Shown: positions 12,945-26,100, numbered from the stretch's first letter. The stretch: DNA of 64,000 bases from Sitta carolinensis (GCA_032173965.1 JAVUNC010000019.1:16298234-16362233); one strand, 5' to 3'. The notes: generated from the sequence alone by a model not told the origin. A program made the numbers and translations.

Positions 12945-15836
12945 ACTCTTCCTATCAAGCTTTCTGAGCAGACCCCTTCGAGGTGAGTGGAGAGGCAGCA
13001 AGAGACAAGTAACACGTTCTTATCTCAAGAAGTGGAATGAAAATTTCTCCAGAGGTGAGTGGAATAAAAATAATGTAAACTGTTGTGTTTGATGGAGAAC
13101 AAAACACTGCCCTCACTCCAGGCAATGCAAGCCTTCCCCTGACCTCAGAGAGTGCACAATTTCACATAGTCCTTTCCATCCTGTATCTCAGTATCATTTC
13201 AATCCAAGGGTGCAAAAAAGGGAGTTTCAGATTCTTCTTCAAACTAGACTGCAACAAATGGAACTTTAGCACATCTTTCCTGACTATTACGTGTTTTTAA
13301 AATTTGGAATCATATTGGCCGAAGGGAATTACAGTCTGTACCCTCTTCAGTAAACTCTAGAATAATTCCCCAATTTGATTTACACACTTGCAAAACCCCA
13401 GTCAGATCTCATCTCTCTGCTGGGAGACAGAATAGCTACCCAATATGGATAAAAGCCTGGAAACCTGTTCCCAGAGTGTTTTCATATTAGTCTTCAATCA
13501 GGATACAGACCCTGTTCTGAAAAAGTTGAGGACTGAAGCTCAGGTCTGTTCCCATTTCCTGCTCTGACTAATTCTGTACTAATTCATCCCAGCACATTCA
13601 GGCCCAGCTGCCAGCAGGTGTGCTGGAAACTTCCAGGCTGTGGGGAAGTCAGAGGGACAGCTCCTAGCCATGACACTCTGCATGCTAAATCCTCAAAGAT
13701 TTGTCTTTCACTGCAGTTATATTTTTATTAACTCTTGTTCACCTTCCTGTACCAGAGGCCTCAAGCTGGGCACTGCTGGGCTGCATCTTTTCTAACACAT
13801 CATGGAGGGGTCTCTCTGTCTTCAGAGCTTCAGGGAAATGTAGGCTGGTCTTTGTGAGAGGCACATAATTTAATTACTTCTGAGGAAGTCAGTCTTACAG
13901 CTAAGAGGTGAGAGAAAGCAAGCAGAGGGTACAAAGAGGACCAGAGGTCAGTGGACAGAGCCATGGAAATCTCTGGACCTGTGAGAGCTGGCCCCCAGTG
14001 GGTGTGGGCCCACACACTTCCAGCAGCTTTGGCTTTCCCAGGAGAGCCAGTGGGATCCTGGGCTCAGGTGTGTACACAGTCAGACAGCACCACAAATTCC
14101 TGACTGTTCACTTTATGGTGCAGTTCCTCTGATGTCTCAACTTTTCTTTTTTGCAGAAATGTTTTGGTGACTGTAGTTTCAGGCTTCCACTCACACTGGC
14201 CTTATTACACCAGATTACTACCCAGCAATATTTATGATGTCGTTTTGTCTCCCAAGCACACACAGAAATTTCTTCCCATACATTTTATTTTGATCTTATC
14301 TAGGGCTATAGCCTCCTCACTTTACCAAGGTCTCTTCTTTTTGTTCTTTGGTAAGAGTAAGGCCATGCAAAAACATGTGTGATGAAGCCTTAAAACCCCT
14401 GAGACCTAATCTGTGTTGAGCTCTGCTATGAACTTCAAAGTACAAAAGAATGTCTTATTAATGGGCATTTATATATCATCTGCATAATGACTCTTTTTCT
14501 ATTCCCTCTCCCCTATTTATGCCTTTTATGGTTTGACATTGACCATACATTGACTGTCAGAGGTCAGTTACAAGAATAAGATTTGGATGAGAACATTGCG
14601 GGACACACTATGGAAATTTAAATATATAGCTGCCACTGACTCTGTCAAAAGCCATTTTCCATACTTAAGAACAGAGTTGAAATGAGGATTAGATTTAATG
14701 TTGATCAGGGTTAAGGTCAAAACCAGTCATATCTCTTTATATCTATTGAATTAATTATAAATACTATGTGGTTAGGTGGAGTTATTTCAGTTCCAGGGGG
14801 TCCTGTGCCTCTCTCAAGCTATTTTCAAAATAACTGGAAATAATTATTTGCATTGATTTTACATGATATTATATGTATCTATCTGGGGTTTTTCAGGCAA
14901 AAATTTAAAGGTCATAAATACTCAGATAGTTGACTTCAAAAAAAGAAAATACGTTTTTGTTCTAAATCTCTTTAAACTAGCAAATTCCTGAAACAACTAA
15001 GCAGGTATTCCTTTTACAGGAACCTTTCATCAAATAAATGGCTTTTCCAACACTAAGTATATTGTCCCCCAAAATACAAATATTTAGGTAGGAAAGTAAA
15101 AAGAGTAGCACTTAGGGACCAAAGTTTGCATATTTTCACCACAGCCATAGAAATATTTGTGAGGCCAGATATTTGTTTAGGTTAAGGGTTCTCCCTGTGA
15201 GGCATGAAACTGATTTGCACCAAACATAAAGGCCAAATTGCTAAAATATTCACTTAAACATGCAGGACCCAAAAGACCTTCCAGGAGACTTGGAGAGAGG
15301 TTCCCACAGCAGAAGAGAGTCATGAGATCTGAAGAACAGGAAAACGTCACTACTCGTCTCCAACTGTCTCCCCACTTGAGTCCTGCAAAAATGCTTCTAA
15401 AAAAAAGTCTTGAAAAAATCCTATTATGGCTTTGTTTGGAGCAGAAAACTTGATATTTCCCTTTTAAAATTAATTTTCTTTTCAAAATATACTGAAGACT
15501 ACATCCATAACAAACAGATCAATAGATGGAACCACGTTGTGCCTGGGGGCACCCAGACCTGCAGTGCCCACATCCCTGGGGTCAAGATCTGCTCATCACT
15601 CCTGGAGTTGTGTGGTTGGAGTCACACAACCCATAAACAACCCTAAATACACCCTGCAGTGGGGATCTCCCAGTCTGACAGGGAATAATGATGGAGCAAG
15701 GGGATGGGTGGCGGGAACAGCCCTCCTGAGCTCAGCCCCACCACACAGCACTCGAAAAAAGGACTTTGTCCATCCTCTCCCTCTCCTGCAGGGATGGGAA
15801 AGGCAGAATAAAGTCTGAATTTATTCTCCCTGCTCC

Positions 15837-15844
15837 TATAAATA
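15837..15844 (+). promoter_or_regulatory. TATA-box-like motif
   Basis: TATAAATA sits 73 bp before an ATG at 15910 and about 120 bp before a local CpG cluster. If used, initiation would be expected about 30 bp downstream, near 15868. TATA-like words are frequent in AT-containing DNA, so this is a candidate only. Confidence 0.2.
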
Positions 15845-15909
15845 AATGGATTTGACTGGATGCAGTCAGGGCCATTTGAATCAGGCAGAGTTTCCTTGAA
15901 GACTCCAAA

Positions 15910-16377
15910 ATGTTCCCAAAACTTCACATGACACGAGAACCCCTTCGGCAGCTGATAAAGCTGTTTGTCGAGATCGGCGGCGCCGAACTCCTCCACTCCT
16001 CGGAGCTCCCCTCCTTTCCTTTCCTTCTCCCTCCTCCACCCCCCACCTTTCCCTGTCCTTTTCCAGCATCCCCAGCTCCCAGACTCCGGCCACTGCCCCC
16101 ATGGCACCCGATGTTTTCCAGCAGGGCCGAGGGGGGGACATTTCCTGATGCGCTGCAGATGTGGGCTCGTGGTGGTGCTTTCACGTGGAACTCAGATTGC
16201 TTGAGAAGGTTTAACCCTGTGACTAAATTCTCAAACCTGCAAACTGTGAGCAAAGACCCTGCTCCCATCCAGGCTGAAAAGGGCAAGTTAATGAAAGAAA
16301 CCCCCACCCCAGCAATTCACAGGATGCATGAAAAGAAACCTAAACCCCCCACATTCTCAATGCTAATTAAGCAATAA
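15910..16377 (+). other. Unrecognised 155-codon open frame
   Basis: The frame starts at an ATG with A at -3 and ends at a TAA before an AT-rich stretch. The predicted product has a proline-rich low-complexity middle (roughly residues 35-70, encoded by the polypyrimidine tract) and a lysine-rich end. No domain, signal peptide or membrane segment is visible. A TATA-like box lies upstream and an AATAAA downstream at 16659-16664. Minus-strand frames of up to 154 codons overlap the same bases, which suggests that local GC and CT richness, not selection, keeps stops out. I do not recognise it and consider it more likely non-coding. Confidence 0.12.
16006..16065 (+). repeat. Polypyrimidine (C/T) tract
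   Basis: About 60 bases almost purely C and T (CTCCCCTCCTTTCC and variants, ending in a CCCCCC run). Such tracts can form triplex (H-DNA) structures or act as promoter-proximal elements. It lies directly after a small CpG-rich patch at about 15965-15995. Confidence 0.75.
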
Positions 16378-16658
16378 TGATCAAGGCACAGAGTATTTCC
16401 TGGGGATTAATAACTAACTGGGAGGAGATGATGACCCCAGACAGTCATTAATCCTCAGGAAATGCCCTGCATCGAAGTTGTTATTGCTAGTTCAGGCTAA
16501 ATATGTGAGAAAAGAGATTTTTTTAAAGTCTTTGCTGGAGGTTTTTCCAGTATGTTTTCCCTTTGGTTGGAGCTATGAGCCCCACAGAGTAGGACCTCTC
16601 AGACCCATCAGTCAACCAGATACCACAAAATATTCTTCCATCCTCCAGCACGATAAGA

Positions 16659-16664
16659 AATAAA
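16659..16664 (+). terminator. AATAAA polyadenylation hexamer (candidate)
   Basis: AATAAA lies about 280 bp after the stop of the 155-codon frame. The hexamer is common by chance in this composition, so it supports a transcript end only if transcript reads stop here. Confidence 0.15.
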
Positions 16665-16669
16665 AGTTT

Positions 16670-19600
16670 AATCATAGTTCCTTAAGTAGACCCTTCTGCA
16701 GAGGTCTCTTGAGACGTTCAAAGCCTGATCTTGAACAGCACGAAGCAGGGTCAGCTCCCTCTGAACTCAGTGAGGAGCTCAGGCTTGGGACCCCAAATTT
16801 CTGAGAGTCTCCTTATCCAACAGACACTGAGCCCATGGAGCTTAATGCTTCTGGACACAGGCCTTGACTTTAGGATGTGCTTGATGCCAAGCTCACTTTA
16901 GGCCAAAGTACACTCAGCTGGCTTGAATGATTTAAGAGACAGTGTGTAGTAACCAGGAGCACTCTGCAAAATGTCCCTTGTAAGGAGGACCTCAAAACAC
17001 ACAAACACACACATGAAAACATATGCAAGGGAGAAGGAGGAGAAAAGCTCCTGCTATCACATCACAAGCCTGTCCCTTCTCCCCGGACATTCTCAGGTCT
17101 GTTTCAGAAAGAATTTGGCTCCTGTAATCAAAAAAATGGAAGCTAAGCAAAAACTTCCTCATTCTCATTGGTAGTTCTTAAATTTTTCTGAAAGCAGAGC
17201 TTTTTGTATGCCATTAAATGGCTCTTCAGCTTTGAAAGAGAAATTAGGCAAAGATTAGAAAAAGAAAATGAGTTTCATGTACATTCCCAGCTAGGTTTGA
17301 AAAAACATGAACTCAATAGTATAAGTAGACAAACTTTCTTTTCTAAAATCTTTGCTGTCTAAAAACCATTAAAATTAATAATGTTGCAGGGAAATAAATA
17401 TGTGGTGCACTTTTACATATGTACACCTATGATATGTATTAAGAACCATTTCAGTATTAAGCATCATTTTCTCAGCTCTTCTGTGTCACTCCTTGCAAAA
17501 AAAAAAAAAAGCCCCTGAAGGATGGAAAAGAAAGGTCTGACAACAATAAGGCCTGCCTGAGTTCAGCTCCTACATTAATTTGAAACCATTGAAAGCATTC
17601 AGTACCTAACAGGATTAAACTAAGGAAAAGACTTAAAAGAATATAGTCAAAATTCAGCCCTAACTACTAGGAAAAAATTAATTAACTTTTTTTTATATAG
17701 CATCTCTAACCATAAGAAGAATCAACCAAGAAGGCAGTGCAATATACAAACTACAGAAAGCTCTTAAACTAATGAACAGGCAGATGAATTAGCAATCCCC
17801 ACTTTCTAAAGATCTCTGCTTTATCCTCCACATAAATCTCTTCACTTTGCAGCAACACCAGCCCCAAGTGTTAATAACACAGTGTCAGCAATTTTGGCAA
17901 GATTTATATAGGAAAACTACACTGAAAATTGCCTGGTCATTAGACATTCCTTTGGAATCAATGAAACACTATAAATCTTTAAATACATTTGTGCTCATAT
18001 GATTCAGACATACTCCCCAAGTGTACCCTGACACTCGCTAGAGGATACTTTAAGCATGGTGTGGCAGAGAAAAAAAAAATATAATAAAGTCTCCGTGTTT
18101 TTTGGGTTTTTTGTGTGGGTTTTTTTTTTTTTTTTTTTTTTTTTCAATGGAGTACATAGAGAGTGTATTTCAAGAGCAGGGTTGGGAGATCTATTTTTCA
18201 GATGGAAATTAATAACAACCACCCCAAACCAGAACCAACCCTACAGCTCCTCTATACCATGAGAGCAGCCACTTGGTCTAGAGTTTCATGCTGGCCTATT
18301 TCTTACTAGCTGGGCTAAGCTGGCATCAGGGGGCTATCATCTGTCAAAATATCAGCAGGAGAAACAATTGACAAAGCCACCACTTGAGAATGTTGAGTAA
18401 ACTGGGTAAAAAACAGTGAAAGAAGTTAATGTGCAACCTGGCACACAGTACCAGCCCAAGCCGTGAGAACCACTTATGTGATAATTGGTCCCTCACAATA
18501 TCTTCTGCTCTGTAAAACATTGTCCTGGGCTTGTCTTTCAGCACAGGAACGGATCCTTTGAGGCACAATGAAACAAACACCCAGCTGAAAGCCCCCTCCA
18601 GCTGACAGGGGAGGAATTCAGGTGGGAAAGCTTGCGATTTCTGAACAGCTACAAACAGTTTCAGGTAACTCCAGACTCACCCAGGGTCAGCAGAAAAAAA
18701 GCAAACCCTTTTTTGAAAGAAGAAGAAACACATTTATATGCAGCCATTTATTCACTTCAGACAGAAATTAGTAACCTCTGGGATTCAAAGTATCTCTCTC
18801 TCTCCATTTTTATCCTCCTTGTTGTCCAGCCTTAAAAAACAAAAAAATCCCTATTGTACTGGCAGAGCATTACCAGGGGAAGAAATGTAAAACCAGGAAC
18901 CAGAAGAGAAACAGGCAAAACTAACAAAGCTGGCCTGTCTACAAAGTAGGAACCCAGGCAGCAGAAATAGAAGAACATTAGAATATATGATGAAACATCT
19001 TGTAACACAGGTGTTTCACAGGGCACCCAAGCTCCTCTCAGCCTTGCTTTACGTGTACATGTATACATATATAGATACGTACATGCATCTACAAGCTTTT
19101 TAAACTTGAAGGAGTGGGAGCCAGAGCAACTAAAATCAAAGCCAGTGATTGTATTAACACTCACACTTGTTCATCTACAGGGACATTATTCAAGAGAGCA
19201 AAGGAGAGAGTGCAAGACACTACCCAGACAGGAAAGGTGATGAAAAAGCTTTGAGCAGAGGGGTAAAATTCACCCTATAAGGAAATTATTTTTCTTTCTA
19301 CAGTTGGTTCACTTTGAGCTTGTAAAGTGACCTAGGAGACTGTTCTAAACTGGGATCTTCTCGAGAGAAAGGGTCTGATTTGTAGCTACTGGAAAATATG
19401 AAATCCATGTATGTTTTGGCACATCTTTAGATTCTCAAGAGTCAAGAAATGGGCCTCTGTGTTTTTCAGTGATTCAGAGAGTGGCAGCCAGTCCTTACAA
19501 AGTGGGAGAACTCAGTGTTTGTAGAGCAAATATCATTTTTTTCATGACAGAAAATTTCCCATAGTGGAATCTGTTCTTTCTTGTGGTGTTTCAAAAAATA

Positions 19601-20454
19601 GTGATCCACATTCAGGCTTGTTGCTAGAGCAACAAACATGTGGGCAAATGCTGCTCTCCAGAGATATGCTCACTAGCAGGCCAGGTGCTCCTTTGTATGG
19701 ATCTGGGCTTTGTCATATTAACAACTGTGGATGAATCATGGCAATTTTCCTTCAGTTTTCACTAAACCTTATGACAGCCATAGTTTCCTATGCAGCTTGT
19801 GCTAAATCAATTCCCTGAAAAACACCATCCTTTTCCTAGGTAGTCATGTAGTGACCAGTTTCAACATGTCAGAGGAAAAGTTACAGGACAAAGCCAGTGT
19901 TTGGCATCCAAGATTAACAGCAACCATTACGGGATTTCCTTTAATGAGATCACCCAGCGTCTCACAAAAATGGCACCAATGCAGCCAGAAAAACCAGGGA
20001 GAAATGAGAGAAGTAAAAAGACAGCACAGAGATGAGACAGAAAGGAGCTCCCACATGAATAAGGCTTTATATCCTGCTCTTATGCTTCAAAATGAAATGT
20101 CCCACGACCATGGTAAATGCTGTCATACCTGGGCTCCGTTCAGACACTGGGAAAGCATAAATTTGAGGAAAAGGGCTCCCTGGGAAAAGCATGCTGCCAT
20201 GCTGCACAGATTCCAGGTCAAGGAGGCAGCTCTAGAGCAGAACCCCCCTTCTGTACCATCTCTAGGTATGTCTTTACTCAGATAAACAAAAGAGGTTCTA
20301 GAGGACACTGGAACCATGAGCATCCATAACATAGAACTGTCATTTTACTCCCTTGTTAGAACCCCAGATACAGAAAATTTCAAGCTTCCTATACTAACAG
20401 AAAATAATCCCAAAAAATATACTATATTTAACTTAAAGCCCTAAAAAAGACTTC
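16670..20454. other. Gene-free AT-rich sequence
   Basis: No supported gene; frames are mostly under 80 codons apart from a 144-codon frame at 19851-20285 with no recognisable features. Several A runs (for example A14 at 17497-17510) and alternating purine-pyrimidine stretches near 19053-19090 are present. Confidence 0.7.
18120..18144. repeat. Poly(T) run, T25
   Basis: An uninterrupted run of 25 T preceded by a T/G-rich stretch. No recognisable retrocopy follows on the minus strand, so it is annotated only as a homopolymer. Confidence 0.85.
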
Positions 20455-20585
20455 CAAAACTGAGTAATAACACTAAGTCCATAAATATATATTTAAATAA
20501 AAATGCTGTATCACAAAGTAAAAAAAAATTTAAAGTAATATGTTTATATATATAAAAAACAAAATAAAAAATTTAAAACATAATC
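20455..20585. repeat. AT-rich low-complexity block
   Basis: Roughly 130 bp almost wholly A and T, including repeated ATATAT and AAATTTAAA words. It ends abruptly just before a much more GC-rich block. Confidence 0.75.
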
Positions 20586-20768
20586 TTCCTCTATGTGAGG
20601 GCTGGAATGCAGCACAACTGTGTTTCAGGGACTTGATACCAGGGAGAACACTCAAATACTCATTCTGCAGGATCCTCTAGGAACCCACAGGGGCCAGATG
20701 AATCCCAGTCCCAAATGCTATGAAACAGGAACACAACTCTTCTCTATCAAGAGTTTGGCATGCACCAA

Positions 20769-21475
20769 CGTGTGTGTCTTGGGGCTGCAGTGCAGATGTG
20801 CCCAGCAGCATGTGTTCTGTCACCAGCTGCTCAAACTGGGGCAGGGCTGGGCTGTGGTGCTCCTCTGTTCAGGGGGCAGCTGTTAAAAACCAGCTGGGCA
20901 CTTTGCTTTATCTCTTCCACCCCAGCCTCCCTCCAGGAGAGAGCTTCTGCTGATGGCCACTGAGTCTCCTGTCCTGGCTGATAAACTGACACCATCCCAT
21001 GGGAGAGGCTCCAGCCAGGGCAGGAGCCAAGCATTCCTGCCTGGCTCCAATCTCAGCTCTGGAACAGCAGGGCAGCCTTTCCCTCTGGATGCCCAGAGGC
21101 AGAGCAGGCCCAGCTCCAGCTCCACTGGCCCTGCAGAGGGAATCTGCCCCTTGCTGCAGGATCCCTGCTCCAGCAGAGCCACAGCTGCCCCTGCAGGAGG
21201 CTGCAGCCCCCATGGAATGGCTCTGCTGCCAACACCCTGACCCACAGGGGGCAGGGGGGTTCTGACTCGGGCACTGCGGTTGGTTCTTGTATCACTGCAT
21301 TTTTATTAAAGTCTCCTACTAAAGAACTGTTATCCCTATTCCCATCTCTTTGCTTGAGAGCCCCTTAATTTCAAAACTATAATAATTTGGAGGGAGGAGG
21401 TTTACATTCTCCATTCCAGGGGAGGCTCCTGCCTTCCTTAGCAGACACCTGTCCTCCAAATCAAGACACTGTGAC
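20769..21475 (+). mobile_element. Probable old LTR (endogenous-retrovirus type), limits uncertain
   Basis: A GC-rich, CpG-poor block dense in CAGC/CTGC words is followed by ATTAAA at 21305-21310 and an AT-richer tail. That order resembles U3, poly(A) signal and R/U5 of an LTR. The tail (about 21364-21470: a TTTCAAAACTATAATAATTTGGAGG-like start, then a segment ending in TAGCAGACACCTGTC) resembles sequence I recall from songbird LTR repeats. No internal retroviral gene or second LTR is seen nearby, so it would be a solo LTR. The overlapping 90-120 codon frames on both strands are explained by the GC-rich composition. The alternative is a GC-rich unique segment. Recognition rests on memory, not on a search. 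Confidence 0.45.
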
Positions 21476-24400
21476 ACTTCACTTTGGGCACAGGGACTGC
21501 TCTCTGCAGCTCTTGTATTTAGAGACCCAGACATGGCAAACAAGACCTGGGGCTTCTGAAGTAAAAAGTTGTGATTTCAGTCTCCATAATCTGCTTTTAT
21601 TTGTCCTCAGTTGCCATGTTGTGGTTTTCTCTTGTTCTTCCTTTCATTTGCCTTCCCTTTAACTGAACTAGGGAAAACTGAACAGGAAAAACAGGCAACC
21701 TTCTGTTTAAAGGGCATCGGATCTTGCAAGCAGAACATTGTGACATCAGAATCGTGTTGGTCCTCTACACGAGGCCTGACTAAACGTACCCCACTGCTCC
21801 TGGAGGGTGTAACCCCCTTGATTCATTCCTGATTTACTGCTACCTAGAGAAAACCCGACCCTCCTTTCCTTGTGAGAGGAATTTTGTTAATGAACTGAAT
21901 CCAGAGGAATTCGGGACTAGTTTAGGGTTTGCCTGTAGGTTTGAAATGCTGGGATGTGCAATCATCAGTAAGAAAACCATGACTTTCTGTATCCTTTCCT
22001 AAGCCAGTAGCAGTATATGGAGTGCTCAGCAGATGGAGGGGCACATCTGGAATGCAGGTTCTCCACCAGACACTTGGTGGCATTCCAGCAGCTGGATTTC
22101 TCTGTAGGCACCCTCCACTGCCCAGAGAAAGAGGTTTGCCCTAATTGGCACCAACATTAACAACAATACCTCCCCCCCACCAACAGGCTTAAGGTTGGAG
22201 CCAGTCATAGATGTCACTTTGCTTGCCTTTGACTCCCTTATGATTACATCACCCTCCTCTTTATCTGTGTGGCAGGATGCTACCCCAGGCTGGATACCAG
22301 GGCCACCACCAGCTGCAAGGCCTTTTTTGTTTGTCAGCCTTTCAGCTGAGTGTATTCTTCATTCCTCAGTAGCTGGGAAAAAACCCAACAAAACAACCAA
22401 AAACTACAGAGGAGAGCAACGGTGTCTTCTTGAAATTTGAATTTTTTCAGGTTTGCTGGTAGGTTTGAAAGTCTGACCATTTGCTGTGCTGATGAAGGCT
22501 GACCCTCATCAGTGAGGAGGAGGACAGCTTACTAGAAGCCCTTTAAGACAGGATAGCTCTAAATATAGCCACACTAAATAAACACATTTTTAGGAGATAA
22601 TTCCTGGAGTCATGCACCCTGTTTGAGCTGTGCTAAGCAGCTCTGCCACTGAAGATGAATATGTACCTTCTGCAGACTTGCACTGTAGCCCACTCCAGCC
22701 AGTGTTTAAATGCCTGTTCCCCTGAAAATATGCCACAGAACTGCAAAGGAAGTACAAGGAAAAAGGGAATTGAGTTGTTTAACTGAAACTTCAGTTTATA
22801 GCTGATTGCTAATCCATATGTCAGAATATCCTTTTTTTCCACCCCAGTTAATTTTTCATTCTCAAAAGTATTAAGGACCACTGGGATTTAAAACAGTTTT
22901 TTATTTTAAAGCCTTAAACAAGCTACATAAACTCTGCCATGAATATCTGGAATGCTCCATCTAAAAGCCTCTCCCCAAAGAACAGAGACTTGCCTCAAGC
23001 AAGGAGCAAGGTATTTGATTTAAAAGGACTTGTGGCATCCTGCTACTGCTTTACTTATGTAACACCTTTTAGAATCTAGCTGGGTACAAAGGCTAATCCA
23101 TTACAAAGGCAGTAAAGGTTTAATATTAGGATTGATTAATCCTTTGAAATTGTTACTACAAAATATATACTAAGTAAAAAAGGGTTTTGATAATAAACCT
23201 TCAGAAAGCTTAATGTTAACAAATCAGCAGTGGTTCAAGAGCAGAGAATCCCTTTGCACTTGCTCTCAGCACATGGAAATTTGTAAAGTCCTTCTATCAG
23301 GCAACTGCTGAAGATTTCATGTTGGTTCAACATCATAGAGAAATCTTACTTTTTTACTTTTTCTTTATTAAAAAAAAGTGGCAAATTATTCAAAAAGGTT
23401 TTATCCATATAAAATTGTGAAAGCTTCAGGTATCAGTGGTCCCAAACTGTCCTATTGACCAAATCGATGGAGATCTCAACATCAAAAATAAATTATGTTT
23501 AGAATAAACTAAAAGCCACAGGGTGATCTCACTGAAAACTTGTTAAAAACAAAAACAGAGATCAAACAGTTGTTTGCTTTTTGCTTGATTGTTTGGCTGG
23601 GTTTTTTAAAAGCCACGAAACTAAATTTAAGTTCTTATGTCAATATTTAGTTTCTCAAACGTCCAAGCAATCTTGTTTTTACCACAACTCTCAGACTACA
23701 GTTGCCATGCTGTGGGCACCCATGAGGATCCTGCAGTCCCTTGGGTCTCTCACGAGGATGGAGCTTGCAGTGGGGAGGAGGGAAGTTGTGTTAATTTTCA
23801 TCATTTCAGCGTGGCGCTTTGGGGAAATTCAGCCAGGCTGGCATGGCTGGATCGTGGCTGCTCACTCCTGCCAGTAAAGCCTCAGTAAGGACCCTGGCAC
23901 GGGACCCAGCGTGGGGGCATGGAAGGGAGGAGAATAGAGGGATTTTCTCAGGGGTCTGAACACAAGGAGGGCTCATCTCCTGTGACTGACAGCTGGGAGG
24001 CTGGAGGTCGAAAGCAGTTTGTTTCCCCACACAGCTTTAGTGAGGGGATACTTTGACAGTGCTGTCCCTTGACCCTTCCTCTGTGGAAAGCTCCTTAAGG
24101 CTTTCACATTCTCCAGGGTCTCCCTTTTTCTCGACAGGGTCTGAAACCACATACCACACCACAAGCATGTGCTATTTCAGGCACTGAGATAGAGTTTTAC
24201 AGTTCCAGGCTGTGATCAATTACTGACTATTTGAGATTTATAACAAGTGCTTTTTCCACGGAACGGAAACCTGATGGTGACTTCAACCAGCAGCTCCAGT
24301 AAAGCTGAACAACTGCTGTTTGAAGAAGAGGCCCCAAAGTGGATCCATATTTCAAGATTTAGCAAACTCAGAATTGGCAACTTTTGTGCCAGATTTAATC

Positions 24401-25092
24401 CAACAGACTCTGTTAAAGACTGAATCAATTACAAGTCACGTACAAAACAATTTCTGTAAAGGTAGGATGTGAAATTAGTTACTCTGCAGATTCCCTTCTA
24501 CAGCTGCACATATGTAAATATTTATTCTACTTTTCTTTTTCAGATTATTGTTGTCATTGGGGAATAATTTAAACTAAGCCAATGATATTCTGTAAGAGTA
24601 CTCCTGAATCAGTTACTAACTAGCACCTTTCAATTAGCAAGCTGATTGTGTCCATGGTGCAGAGAACACAGGATACATGTACTCAGGAGACTCACCTCAC
24701 CAGCCTAGCCACGTAATGAGGTTCCTAAATTGGGCACAACAGTGAGGTGCCTGGAAGTGGATGGGATGGCTCCAGACCTAGAATACCCAGAAAGGACACT
24801 ATAATGATGTAGAACCCAGACTCTCCTTACAATTACTCACATGGATTTAACATAAAAGTAATATACTCAAAGTAACTTAATATAAAGTTAAAATCTAATA
24901 CTTACTATACTAAGCCAGACTCAGAAATTGGGATTGCAATCCACCTAGCAAAACTGCAGGAAGAGGGAGGAGGTGTTATTTCTAATTTAGCACAAGTCCT
25001 GTGTTACTCCTTCTGTAGGAAAAAGCAAAATGCCCCCAGCTTTTCCAGCCACAAGAGGTAGGTCTGCACTCCAGAGTGGCTCAGCACCATTT
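21476..25092. other. Gene-free sequence
   Basis: No supported gene. Frames are under 100 codons. The 23.7-24.15 kb part is somewhat richer in GC and CpG, but shows no exon-like frame with paired splice sites. Confidence 0.7.
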
Positions 25093-25818
25093 TCATTTCA
25101 GAGCAATGTTCCAGCAAGAGTGTGGGCGAAACACTCTGTGTTCCATTGTGTAGGTAAACATGGGTCCAAACGAGAGGCCTACTATCACATAGGAATTCGC
25201 TCCTGAAGCTGGAATTGAACTCAAATGTCTCAGCTTCCTGCCCTGTGTTTTTCCTCCCCAGCCCAACCTCTCATCAGCCCTAGGGTACCTAAATGATTGA
25301 AGGTACAAACTATTTGCATGGCCTTGAGGGTTGCAGCCACTCTCAGGAAAATATATATATAGATATATTTCCTTCTCACCCCTTCCCCATCTTTTTAAAG
25401 ACTTGCAAAGAATTTTCAAGAGAATTCTCTGTAAAAGTCCGAGTGAACTGCCTTGTTTCTCTGACATACATCTGTAACCCATCTCGATGATTCTGAACAC
25501 AAACAATTCAGTGCACAAAGACACTTGAAATTTCTTTTTTCCGTGACTGCCCTGTTTTATATACCTCCACTGCTCTGCCTCAGTAGCTCTAGGACCAAAC
25601 CAGTCAAATTGCAAGTAGAGCAATAGAGATGTATTGATGAGCCATGCAGATGGATTCCAAGTGTTTGGGATAAGACTCAAAGTCGTGCACAGCTGGTTTT
25701 CTTGGCTAACTTTCACCTTTTTGGAGTTTTCTGTGCTTGTAATGCTCTTCAGAACGTGTAAGTAACGGAGCACGTCAATACAAAGCATTTCTGTAAGAAC
25801 GGATCTGGATGTCCTCAA
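25093..25818 (-). other. Unrecognised 241-codon open frame
   Basis: This stop-free run opens at a TTG; the first ATG is at residue 11, with its first base at 25788, giving 231 codons. The translation shows no signal peptide, membrane segment or motif I recognise and has a tyrosine- and tryptophan-containing composition like that of random translation. A short AT microsatellite (25349-25372) is translated inside it as YLYIYF, which argues against selection for protein. Its length is unusual for this base composition, but it most likely does not code. Confidence 0.1.
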
Positions 25819-26075
25819 TTACAGTGCTTTCATCCATGCGTTTCCTTGAAACCAGTATATTGTTTTTCACAGGTATTTCCAAATCTGGTCCATAACTGGG
25901 AATGAGGAGTAGAGCCAGTAAAATTTTTCAGCTGGACAAAGTTCCCATAAAAAGGCAAGGCTTCCTTGAAAATGAAATTTTTCATAGGGCTCTTGAGTTA
26001 CATTTATCAGAGCTGAAGGCCCAGAATTTTCTATTAACTTCACAAACACTCACTCCAGTGTGATTCTATCCAGGG

Positions 26076-26100
26076 TTTTTTTTTTTTTTTTTTTTTTTTT
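26076..26100. repeat. Poly(T) run, T25
   Basis: An uninterrupted run of 25 T between unique sequences. No retrocopy is recognisable on the minus strand. Confidence 0.85.

Larger units (their letters stand above)
11906..15835. other. Gene-free unique sequence
   Basis: No supported gene. Frames are below 105 codons and unrelated to known families by eye. The 12.16-12.5 kb stretch looks compositionally balanced and may be conserved. From 14.4 to 15.2 kb the DNA becomes AT-rich. Confidence 0.65.

Noticed and set aside
20883..21265. Cluster of 80-120 codon frames on both strands.
   Set aside because: Explained by the GC-rich, stop-poor composition of the LTR-like block.
21926..22480. Two similar phrases around GTTTGC..GTAGGTTTGAAA, about 520 bp apart.
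   Set aside because: Only about 28 bp are alike, and flanks do not extend the match, so chance or minor relic is sufficient.
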